NCBI RefSeq assembly: GCF_000732625.1
Contig: NZ_JPJI01000032.1
Coordinates: 310,001 to 374,000, forward strand
Source: Nonlabens ulvanivorans
Lineage (GTDB): Bacteria; Bacteroidota; Bacteroidia; Flavobacteriales; Flavobacteriaceae
DNA length: 64,000 bases
Direction of reading: 5' to 3'
In this document: positions 55,440 through 62,270 of the stretch, piece after piece
Layout of the letters: every line of letters starts with the position of its first letter
Numbering within the stretch: position 1 is the first letter of the stretch
The notes under the pieces: generated by a model
Told to the model about the DNA's origin: nothing
The model's input: the letters and a program-made list of their open reading frames with translations, nothing else
Database searches by the model: none
Position numbers and translations under genes: made by a program

Positions 55440-55838
55440 ATGAAGACTTCTAAAATTTGGATCATAGATGATAATCCTATCGACTCATACATTATTAAAA
55501 CGATGCTAGAGTTAAATGAATTATCAAAAGATATTCATGTTTTTTCAAATAATAAAGAGGCCTTAGAAAGTTTAGAAGAACTGGATAAAAGTGATTCAAC
55601 TGATTCTATTCATATCATTACAGAGAATAAAACGAACGCTGTAAATGGATGGAAATTAATTAAAAAAGTATCTAATAAAATAATAGAGCAAAAAGGAAAA
55701 CTCAATTTGAAATTTCACATGACTAGTGAAAAATACTCAGAAAAAGATCTGAAAAAATTTGCTGAAACAGCACCTCTTTACTCTTTAAACAAAAAGCCTT
55801 TGAGATTAGATCACCTAGTAAACATGCTCAACTATTAA
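55440..55838 (+). CDS. Response-regulator receiver with Glu in place of the phospho-Asp
   Basis: A 132-residue single receiver domain. The acidic pair D10-D11 (IIDDNPID), the switch Thr/Ser (MTSE, about residue 95) and the Lys of KKPL (about residue 120) are kept. The phospho-accepting Asp, aligned through the NGW of the usual LDxNMPxMNGW pattern, is E62 (IITENKTNAVNGW). This would make it unable to take phosphate, or permanently active-like. It has no output domain. It follows the PAS kinase and is convergent with recJ, with a 4-nt overlap of the 3' ends. Confidence 0.85.
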   Translation: MKTSKIWIIDDNPIDSYIIKTMLELNELSKDIHVFSNNKEALESLEELDKSDSTDSIHIITENKTNAVNGWKLIKKVSNKIIEQKGKLNLKFHMTSEKYSEKDLKKFAETAPLYSLNKKPLRLDHLVNMLNY

Positions 55839-57532
55839 GCTTTAATATCTTTAAGCATTAATTGTAAAGTAACATTACCATTCCATTCGTTCTCACTAAT
55901 GGTATAAGCAATATCAAATTTGTCATCGTTTTTTATAAGGTCAATCTTTTTACCCAGATGAAAACCTATAGCATCAATGGCATGTCTATCATTCTGTTTT
56001 TTTACCACTTTGATCTTTAAATGATCTTCTGCTTTCCCTACGCACTTACCATATCCTGTATCCATAACCTTTTCAGTCATAAAAACAGGTCGCATATTAC
56101 TCGGCCCATATGGTGCCATTTGTTGTAAAATTCGATAAAATTTCGGCGTTATACTTCCCAGTGGTAATATGGCATCAATTTTTATTTCTGGTGTCAGGTG
56201 TTGCTTTTCAATAGTAGCACAAACTACCTCTTCAAATCGAGCCTTAAAAGAACGATAATTTTCAGGTTTTAATGTTAAACCAGCAGCATATTTATGACCA
56301 CCAAACTGCTCTATAAACTCACTACATTGCTCAAGCGCGTTATACACATCAAAACCGCTTACACTACGTGCGCTAGCTGCTAGATACTCACCGCTTTTTG
56401 TAAAGACTAGAGTAGGTCTGTAATAAGTTTCAATTAATCGAGACGCAACTATCCCTATGACTCCTTTGTGCCAGTCTTCCTGGAAGACTACGGTAGTAAA
56501 AAGTTCTTCCTCTTTATTATTAATAATTTGCTGTTTTGCCTCTTCTGTTATCGACTGATCTGCCTCTCGTCTATCTGCATTATACTCTTCAATTTCTGCG
56601 GCAATACGTTGTGCCTCTTTAAAATCATCAGTCACCATTAACTCCACCGCATGTAGAGCGTGTTTCATTCTACCAGCCGCATTGATGCGTGGTGCTATAA
56701 TAAAAACAACATCAGTAATTGTTAAAGTATCTTTCTTTAATTGATGAATGATTGCTTTAAAACCAGCACGTGGGCTCGTATTAATCACATTCAATCCGTG
56801 ATAAGCTAATATTCTATTTTCATCTACTATAGGAACTATATCTGCACCTATAGCCGTAGCAACTAAATCTAAATACGGAATTAAAATATCAAAATCCCAA
56901 TCATTTGCCTCTACCAGCGCCTGACACAATTTAAATCCAACACCACAACCACATAACTCATCAAATGGATAAGAACAATCATTACGCTTAGGGTCTAGAA
57001 CAGCAACAGCCGCTGGTAATTGCTTTCCAGGTCTATGGTGGTCACAAATTATAAAATCAATGCCTTTTTCACTTGCATAAGCAACTTTATCAATAGCTTT
57101 CACACCACAATCCAGTGCTATAATTAGAGAAAAATCATTATCTGAGGCAAAATCTATTCCTTGATAACTCACTCCATAACCTTCACCATATCGATCTGGT
57201 ATGTAAGTAGCTACTCGATCATAAAAACTCAATAAAAAGGTAGACATTAATGCAACACTAGTAGTTCCGTCAACGTCATAATCCCCATAAACTAATATAT
57301 TCTCATTATTCCCTATGGCTTTTTGGATGCGTTTTACAGCCACATCCATATCCTTCATTAAAAAAGGATCATGTAATTCATTAAGATCTGGTCTGAAAAA
57401 GGATTTCGCTTTCGCGAAAGCGTCCACACCACGTTGCACCAGCAAACCAGCAAGAAAAGAGTCTATACCTAGCTCTTGAGCCAGTTTCTCTTGTGTTGCT
57501 ATATCGGGTTGAGGTTTTAAGGTCCAGCGCAT
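55835..57532 (-). CDS. recJ: Single-stranded-DNA exonuclease RecJ
   Basis: A 5'-3' single-strand exonuclease of recombination and mismatch repair. From ATG 57532 it has 565 residues (E. coli 577); the frame extends to 57577, but the -7 box lies between. MRWTLKPQPD is the usual N-terminus. Catalytic motifs include VYGDYDVDGTTS, ALDCGVKA, ICDHHRPG, CGCGVGFKL and the DHHA1 part with QFGGHKYAAGLTL. A palindrome copy is read as DAFAKAK in the N-terminal segment, replacing a variable RecJ stretch. Confidence 0.95.
   Translation of the reverse strand: MRWTLKPQPDIATQEKLAQELGIDSFLAGLLVQRGVDAFAKAKSFFRPDLNELHDPFLMKDMDVAVKRIQKAIGNNENILVYGDYDVDGTTSVALMSTFLLSFYDRVATYIPDRYGEGYGVSYQGIDFASDNDFSLIIALDCGVKAIDKVAYASEKGIDFIICDHHRPGKQLPAAVAVLDPKRNDCSYPFDELCGCGVGFKLCQALVEANDWDFDILIPYLDLVATAIGADIVPIVDENRILAYHGLNVINTSPRAGFKAIIHQLKKDTLTITDVVFIIAPRINAAGRMKHALHAVELMVTDDFKEAQRIAAEIEEYNADRREADQSITEEAKQQIINNKEEELFTTVVFQEDWHKGVIGIVASRLIETYYRPTLVFTKSGEYLAASARSVSGFDVYNALEQCSEFIEQFGGHKYAAGLTLKPENYRSFKARFEEVVCATIEKQHLTPEIKIDAILPLGSITPKFYRILQQMAPYGPSNMRPVFMTEKVMDTGYGKCVGKAEDHLKIKVVKKQNDRHAIDAIGFHLGKKIDLIKNDDKFDIAYTISENEWNGNVTLQLMLKDIKA
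57407..57422. repeat. Palindrome copy 12
   Basis: CGCTTTCGCGAAAGCG in recJ (reverse strand), read as VDAFAKAKSF close to the N-terminus. It comes after the longest gap between copies (11.3 kb). Confidence 0.97.
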
Positions 57533-57537
57533 AGTTT

Positions 57538-57545
57538 CAAATGTA
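57538..57545 (-). promoter_or_regulatory. -7 box for recJ
   Basis: The reverse strand reads TACATTTG, an exact TAnnTTTG match, 5 bp before ATG 57532. The predicted leader is about 2 nt, and the longer frame start at 57577 lies upstream of it. Confidence 0.5.
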
Positions 57546-57571
57546 ATACCAAAATATGATTTGGTTCTTAG

Positions 57572-57590
57572 TATCACAATTTCTGTGATA
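57572..57590. promoter_or_regulatory. Operator-like inverted repeat in the recJ / AhpD-like promoter region
   Basis: TATCACA-ATTTC-TGTGATA: perfect 7-bp arms with a 5-bp spacer, between divergent recJ and the AhpD-like gene. It has the size of a dimeric repressor site and could control one or both genes. The half sites resemble TGTGA but point outward compared with CRP sites. Confidence 0.4.
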
Positions 57591-57629
57591 GATAATTATT
57601 AACTTGCCCTAGAACTTACAATTTTTAAT

Positions 57630-58220
57630 ATGCCATTAGTAACTCCATTAGACGCTAGTCATGATCCTGAAACACGTGAACTAGCTGCCTTTTTTAATGA
57701 AACCTTAGGTTTTTGTCCTAATTCTGTACTGACCATGCAGCGCAGACCAGCAATCTCAAAAGCATTTATCAATCTTAATAAAGCAGTTATGGCAAATGAA
57801 GGTCGTGTGACTAGCGCTTTAAAACGTATGATTGCTTGGGTTTCTAGTAATGCAACAGGTTGCAGATATTGTCAAGCGCACGCCATAAGAGCTGCAGAAC
57901 GTTATGGAGCAGAGCAAGAACAACTTGATAACATATGGGAATACCGAACGCATGCAGCTTTTAATGATGCTGAACGTGCTGCACTAGATTTCTCACTAGC
58001 CGCTAGTCAAGTGCCTAATGCCGTAAATCAAGATATACAAGATCGATTACACCAACATTGGGATGAAGGAGAGATTGTAGAAATGCTAGGTGTAATTTCT
58101 TTATTCGGTTATCTTAATAGATGGAACGATTCTATGGGAACAACTCTAGAACAAGATGCAATAGATAGTGGTGATCAGTATCTAGGTAAACATGGTTTTG
58201 AAGTAGGGAAACACGTTTAG
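57630..58220 (+). CDS. AhpD/carboxymuconolactone-decarboxylase-like protein
   Basis: A 196-residue helical protein. The redox motif CRYCQAH (C78-x2-C81-x2-H84) lies in the helix pair typical of the AhpD/CMD superfamily of peroxidase-related enzymes. NSVLTMQRRPAISKAF and ERAALDFSLAASQVP are typical flanks. Such proteins reduce peroxides or act as thiol partners; the exact substrate is unknown. It is divergent from recJ, with an inverted-repeat operator candidate between, and convergent with the following gene at 5 bp. Confidence 0.88.
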   Translation: MPLVTPLDASHDPETRELAAFFNETLGFCPNSVLTMQRRPAISKAFINLNKAVMANEGRVTSALKRMIAWVSSNATGCRYCQAHAIRAAERYGAEQEQLDNIWEYRTHAAFNDAERAALDFSLAASQVPNAVNQDIQDRLHQHWDEGEIVEMLGVISLFGYLNRWNDSMGTTLEQDAIDSGDQYLGKHGFEVGKHV

Positions 58221-58225
58221 TCTCC

Positions 58226-59029
58226 TTATTTCTTTTGGAAAACAAGAAACTGAGTACCATTTTTATCATACTCGATAATAATGGTATTCTCTTTTTTATA
58301 ACCTATCCCAATAAACTCAGTAGTTACTGTTAGGTAACAGCCTGAAGCACTCTTTTTAAGAGTTCCGATGAGACTGTTGTTTTTATACACATTGTATCCA
58401 GAATCTGTAGATTGAATTTTATATTCTTTGGAGTTAGTAGTGTAGACTTCATCATCTATTAACTCAACCATTTCAGGTCTTGGAATCGTTTGAGGCTCAT
58501 CTTTCTCAACTCCATTTGATGGTGTAATCTCTAATGATGGTTTTACAGCGCTAGGTTGCATGACTTGAATAGGTGTTTCTATGCCAGATGGACGACCATC
58601 TAATGAAGCAGCATAAGAATAATTAAGACCATCCAGTGATGTCATCGCATCTCGTATAGCTTCTCGATATGCTTTTTCAAAATTCTTAGTCCGACCTATT
58701 CCTTCTTTAGTTTCAAATACGGTAATGCCATTACAATTTACAAATTCAAAAATCATCTTAACCCGTAAACCGGATCTCGTTTCAACTTTTAAGGAAAGTG
58801 CATTACAACCAGTCTCATTCAAATCATTTGGCAAGACATCATCAGCCAAGAAAGCACTAATTTCTCGTTTTTTTATCTCAAACACCATCATCTCATTGAG
58901 TCGATATTCATTGGGTTCTTGTTGGAAATCATATTGATTATCCACAATAACATATTTATAATTATTAAGATCTTGTGCCTCGCATAAGGCTGTCACTAAA
59001 ATCAATAAGAACGCTAGTAATCCTTTCAT
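58226..59029 (-). CDS. Secreted protein, unknown function
   Basis: 267 residues from ATG 59029 (ATG 59038, three codons earlier, is equally open). A signal peptide (MKGLLAFLLILVTALCEAQ) marks it as secreted; a Cys lies near the cleavage site but not in a clear lipobox. The N-terminal domain (residues 20-150) ends in FEKAYREAIRDAMTSLDGL, a pattern of periplasmic proteins with a repeated alpha-beta unit. A Pro-rich linker follows. The last 70 residues are beta-rich (YKIQSTDSGYNVYKNNSLIGTL). No family recognised. Confidence 0.7.
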   Translation of the reverse strand: MKGLLAFLLILVTALCEAQDLNNYKYVIVDNQYDFQQEPNEYRLNEMMVFEIKKREISAFLADDVLPNDLNETGCNALSLKVETRSGLRVKMIFEFVNCNGITVFETKEGIGRTKNFEKAYREAIRDAMTSLDGLNYSYAASLDGRPSGIETPIQVMQPSAVKPSLEITPSNGVEKDEPQTIPRPEMVELIDDEVYTTNSKEYKIQSTDSGYNVYKNNSLIGTLKKSASGCYLTVTTEFIGIGYKKENTIIIEYDKNGTQFLVFQKK

Positions 59030-59114
59030 TTTCAACATTTGTCTGATTGTATGCTTTGCTAAAATAGAATAAATTTGTCGCCTAAGATTTTATAAGCCAT
59101 ACAAACTAATTTTA

Positions 59115-61274
59115 ATGAACAAACACGATTTACTTAAAAAGCATTTCGGTTACGACAGTTTCCGACCTTTACAAGAACAAATTATAAATGATGTTCTTAA
59201 TCACAAAGACCTGATGGTTGTTATGCCTACTGGTGGTGGTAAGTCTATGTGTTTCCAGTTACCATCATTAATGCTAGATGGTATCACCTTAGTCGTTTCT
59301 CCACTTATTGCTTTAATGAAGGATCAAGTTGATTCTCTAAGAGCAAATGGCATTACAGCTGGTTATTTTAACAGCTCTCAAGTCGGTACAGAGCAGCAAG
59401 AAATGCTACAACTATTAAAAGAGAATCAACTAAAATTACTTTATGTAGCACCAGAAAGCATTCAACTTTTATTACAACATTTAAAGCCTACAGACGTCTC
59501 TTTAATTGCGATAGATGAAGCACATTGTATCTCTACATGGGGTCATGATTTTAGACCAGCATACACACAACTGGCTTATCTTAAACAATCGTTTCCACAG
59601 GCTAGTTTAATAGCACTAACCGCTACTGCAGATCGCGCTACACGTGCCGATATTAAAAAGCAACTTGCCATATCTCACGCTCAGGAATATGTAGCATCCT
59701 TTGATAGACCTAATTTAACTCTAGAAGTACGACCTGGTAACGACCGGTTAGCTCAAGTTCGTCGTTTTCTTAAAAAGTATAAAGACGACTCTGGTATTAT
59801 TTACTGCTTGAGTAGAAAATCATGTGAAAAACTAGCAGATAAGCTGTCCAGTCTAGGTTTTTCTGCTGCTGCTTACCACGCTGGGTTAGAACATCGCTTT
59901 CGCGAAAGCGTACAAGAACAATTCATTAAAGATGAAATTAAGATAGTATGTGCGACCATCGCATTCGGTATGGGAATAGACAAATCTAATGTGCGATTTG
60001 TGATTCATTATAATATGCCTAAAAACATTGAAGGATATTATCAAGAAATCGGTCGTGCAGGGCGCGATGGTATTGATGCTCATGCCCTACTATTCCATAG
60101 CTATGCAGACATGATTCAACTGCGCAATTTTGCAGGAGATAGTGGTAATAGTGAAGTGCAAATTGCAAAGCTAGAGCGCATGAAACAATTTGCCGAAGCA
60201 CTCACCTGTCGCCGTCGTATGTTACTATCTTATTTTAATGAATATCTAGAAAATGATTGCGGTAACTGTGACGTATGCCTTAATAAACCAGACTTCTTTG
60301 ATGCAACATTAATAACTCAAAAAGCACTAAGTGCTGTTTATAGAATGAAAGAAAGGGCATCACTCAATTTATTAATCGATGTATTGCGCGGTGCACAAAA
60401 TGCAAGTGTGATCGATAGCGGTTTTCAATCTATAAAAACTTATGGCGCAGGACGTGATATATCATGGAATAACTGGCAACAATATATCATACAAATGATT
60501 AATCAAGGATTGCTAGAGATCGCCTTTCATGAATTTAACCATCTTAAATTAACACCGCAGGCACAAGCTGTACTTTTTGAAAAACAAAAAGTACAACTAG
60601 CTGTTATCCCTAAACCCGAAGAGCTTGCTGCAAGAAATGCAAAAGCAGCACAAGAAGCCTTGCCTAGTGATATTAATAAAGATTTGTATGCAGGATTACG
60701 CAAGTTAAGAATGCAAATCGCGTCCCCAGAGAATCTGGCACCGTACATGGTTTTTAGTGACGCCACATTAAAAGACATCGCCTCTAGAATTCCACTAACA
60801 ATTGATGAGTTTGAAGATATTACTGGTGTCGGAAAACACAAGTTAGATACCTATGGAGAGTCATTTTTAAAACTCACGCAAGGTTTTAAAATGATGCGCG
60901 AGGGCGATTTTATATATCGTGTAGTGATTTCAAAACCTAAGAAGAAAAAAAAGAGCGGTCCAAAAAAAGACACTGTAATGGAAAGTGTAAAGCTCTACTG
61001 GGCTGGAAAAACCCTTGAAGAAATATCTGAAATTAGATCACTTAAAGTAGACACGATACTATCTCATCTAGGAAAACGATATGTAAGTCATAAAGATGTT
61101 GATTTAAACGCACATATTTCACAAGAAGAACTTGCAGAAATTGAACCATTATATGAAAGTTATGAGAAAGAAAATGCACTCAAGCCCATATTTGAAAAAT
61201 TCAATGGAAAATACAGTTATGGAAAATTGCGTCTCGCCATGTATTTAATAGAAGCTACAACCACTGTAAAATAA
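59115..61274 (+). CDS. recQ: ATP-dependent DNA helicase RecQ
   Basis: A 719-residue 3'-5' helicase. Walker A is MPTGGGKSMCFQLP (about residues 35-48), Walker B IDEAHCISTWGHDFRPAY, and the motif VI region IGRAGRDG. The zinc-binding domain has CRRRMLLSYFNEYLENDCGNCDVC. A winged helix and an HRDC domain (residues 515-590) follow, then a C-terminal extra of about 90 residues with a helix-turn-helix-like part (KTLEEISEIRSLKVDTILSHL). A palindrome copy is read as HRFRESVQ between conserved HAGL and QEQF; it replaces a variable helix. The gene is 7 bp upstream of the methyltransferase gene. Confidence 0.96.
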   Translation: MNKHDLLKKHFGYDSFRPLQEQIINDVLNHKDLMVVMPTGGGKSMCFQLPSLMLDGITLVVSPLIALMKDQVDSLRANGITAGYFNSSQVGTEQQEMLQLLKENQLKLLYVAPESIQLLLQHLKPTDVSLIAIDEAHCISTWGHDFRPAYTQLAYLKQSFPQASLIALTATADRATRADIKKQLAISHAQEYVASFDRPNLTLEVRPGNDRLAQVRRFLKKYKDDSGIIYCLSRKSCEKLADKLSSLGFSAAAYHAGLEHRFRESVQEQFIKDEIKIVCATIAFGMGIDKSNVRFVIHYNMPKNIEGYYQEIGRAGRDGIDAHALLFHSYADMIQLRNFAGDSGNSEVQIAKLERMKQFAEALTCRRRMLLSYFNEYLENDCGNCDVCLNKPDFFDATLITQKALSAVYRMKERASLNLLIDVLRGAQNASVIDSGFQSIKTYGAGRDISWNNWQQYIIQMINQGLLEIAFHEFNHLKLTPQAQAVLFEKQKVQLAVIPKPEELAARNAKAAQEALPSDINKDLYAGLRKLRMQIASPENLAPYMVFSDATLKDIASRIPLTIDEFEDITGVGKHKLDTYGESFLKLTQGFKMMREGDFIYRVVISKPKKKKKSGPKKDTVMESVKLYWAGKTLEEISEIRSLKVDTILSHLGKRYVSHKDVDLNAHISQEELAEIEPLYESYEKENALKPIFEKFNGKYSYGKLRLAMYLIEATTTVK
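59895..59910. repeat. Palindrome copy 13
   Basis: CGCTTTCGCGAAAGCG in recQ, read in the RFRES frame (residues 261-265), the only copy in that frame in this window. Confidence 0.97.
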
Positions 61275-61281
61275 TCTACAC

Positions 61282-61764
61282 ATGAAAATAGACCAATTAG
61301 AACCAGGTTACTTTGGTATAGGCATACAGCACGGTAAAACTCCTGAAAACCTAGGTGTCTTATGGCGTAGTGCTCAAAATCTAGGTGCTAGTTTTGTGTT
61401 TACAGTAGGAAAAAGATATGCAAAACAGGCCTGTGACACACATGATATTGTTAAAGCAATGCCTTATTTTCATTATGATACTTTTGAAGATTTTTATAAT
61501 CACCTACCTAAAGGCGCCATGATTATAGGTGTCGAGCTTGACGAGAGAGCAATAGATCTTCAGAAATTTAAACATCCTCGTAATTGTGTTTACCTATTAG
61601 GTGCTGAAGATCATGGACTTACTAATGAAGCTATTGAAAAATCTCATCATTTAATAAAGTTTAATACTCCTAAAAGCTTGAATGTAGCGGTGGCAGGCAG
61701 TATAATTATGTATGATAGATCAATTAAAGGCAGTCATATTTATTTAAAAGGCACACCTAAGTAG
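61282..61764 (+). CDS. TrmH-family RNA 2'-O-methyltransferase
   Basis: A 160-residue SPOUT-fold methyltransferase acting on ribose of tRNA or rRNA. The N-terminal motif HGKTPENLGVLWRSAQNLGA contains the catalytic arginine of the family. YLLGAEDHGLTNEAI and NTPKSLNVAVAGSIIMYDR form the knotted AdoMet site. The short length matches TrmL-like members, but the target nucleoside is unknown. It starts 7 bp after recQ, so it is probably in the same transcript. Confidence 0.9.
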   Translation: MKIDQLEPGYFGIGIQHGKTPENLGVLWRSAQNLGASFVFTVGKRYAKQACDTHDIVKAMPYFHYDTFEDFYNHLPKGAMIIGVELDERAIDLQKFKHPRNCVYLLGAEDHGLTNEAIEKSHHLIKFNTPKSLNVAVAGSIIMYDRSIKGSHIYLKGTPK

Positions 61765-61837
61765 CCTGTAAGCTCCTATAAATACTCAAAAAACTAAAAT
61801 AATCTGGGTATTAACAATTTAGAAATAATAATCCCTA

Positions 61838-61845
61838 TACCTTTG
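61838..61845 (+). promoter_or_regulatory. -7 box for the cold-shock gene
   Basis: TACCTTTG, an exact TAnnTTTG match, 28 bp before the ATG. The leader (about 25 nt) is short for a thermoregulated cspA-like UTR. Confidence 0.5.
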
Positions 61846-61873
61846 TTATTATTAATTATTACATTTTATTACA

Positions 61874-62068
61874 ATGAAAGAAGGTACTGTAAAGTTTTTC
61901 AACGAGTCTAAAGGATTTGGATTTATCGTTGAAGAAGGATCACAAAACGAATGCTTCGTGCATGTAACTGGACTTATCGATGAGATAAGAGAAGGTGACC
62001 GCGTTGAGTATGAAGAAAAAGAAGGAAAAAAAGGAATGAATGCTGTAAACGTAAGAGTTGTACAGTAA
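61874..62068 (+). CDS. Cold-shock protein
   Basis: A 64-residue OB-fold nucleic-acid chaperone. RNP1 is KGFGFI (residues 15-20) and RNP2 FVHV (31-34). One slight departure is GSQNECFVH where EDGKDVFVH is common. Single cold-shock domain of standard length with no extension. It binds single-stranded RNA and helps translation. It has its own promoter and terminator. Confidence 0.95.
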   Translation: MKEGTVKFFNESKGFGFIVEEGSQNECFVHVTGLIDEIREGDRVEYEEKEGKKGMNAVNVRVVQ

Positions 62069-62091
62069 TAAAGTCATATTTTTTTGTATTC

Positions 62092-62124
62092 AAAAGCCCT
62101 TTCAACTTGAAAGGGCTTTTTTAT
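62092..62124. terminator. Terminator between cold-shock gene and feo locus
   Basis: Stem AAAAGCCCTTTCAA / TTGAAAGGGCTTTT around a one-base centre (about 12 bp usable), then a T run. It serves the convergent genes on both sides. Confidence 0.88.
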
Positions 62125-62141
62125 TTCTATTACTGTTTTAA

Positions 62142-62270
62142 TTAATGACAGCCGCAGTTGCCATCACCACAGCCACTCGTTTTTTTAGATGGAAATAATG
62201 ATTTTCTAAATAACCAACCTAGTGCTACTAAGACGACAACTGCAACTAATATATATTGTAATAATTCCAT
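62142..62270 (-). CDS. FeoB-associated Cys-rich membrane peptide
   Basis: 42 residues from ATG 62270, which overlaps the feoB stop as TAATG; the open frame runs further upstream but that part is inside feoB. One membrane helix (LQYILVAVVVLVALGWLF) is followed by a basic stretch and a C-terminal metal-type tail GCGDGNCGCH with three Cys and one His. It matches the FeoB-associated Cys-rich family (PF12669). It probably helps iron uptake, perhaps by passing Fe(II) or regulating FeoB. Confidence 0.88.
   Translation of the reverse strand: MELLQYILVAVVVLVALGWLFRKSLFPSKKTSGCGDGNCGCH

Noticed and set aside
3029-59910. CRISPR array or mobile REP/MITE family
   Set aside because: Copies are single, kilobases apart, with unrelated flanks, no spacers, no terminal repeats and no target duplication.
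60527-60841. Reverse 104-codon frame inside recQ
   Set aside because: Antisense shadow of the RecQ winged-helix/HRDC region.
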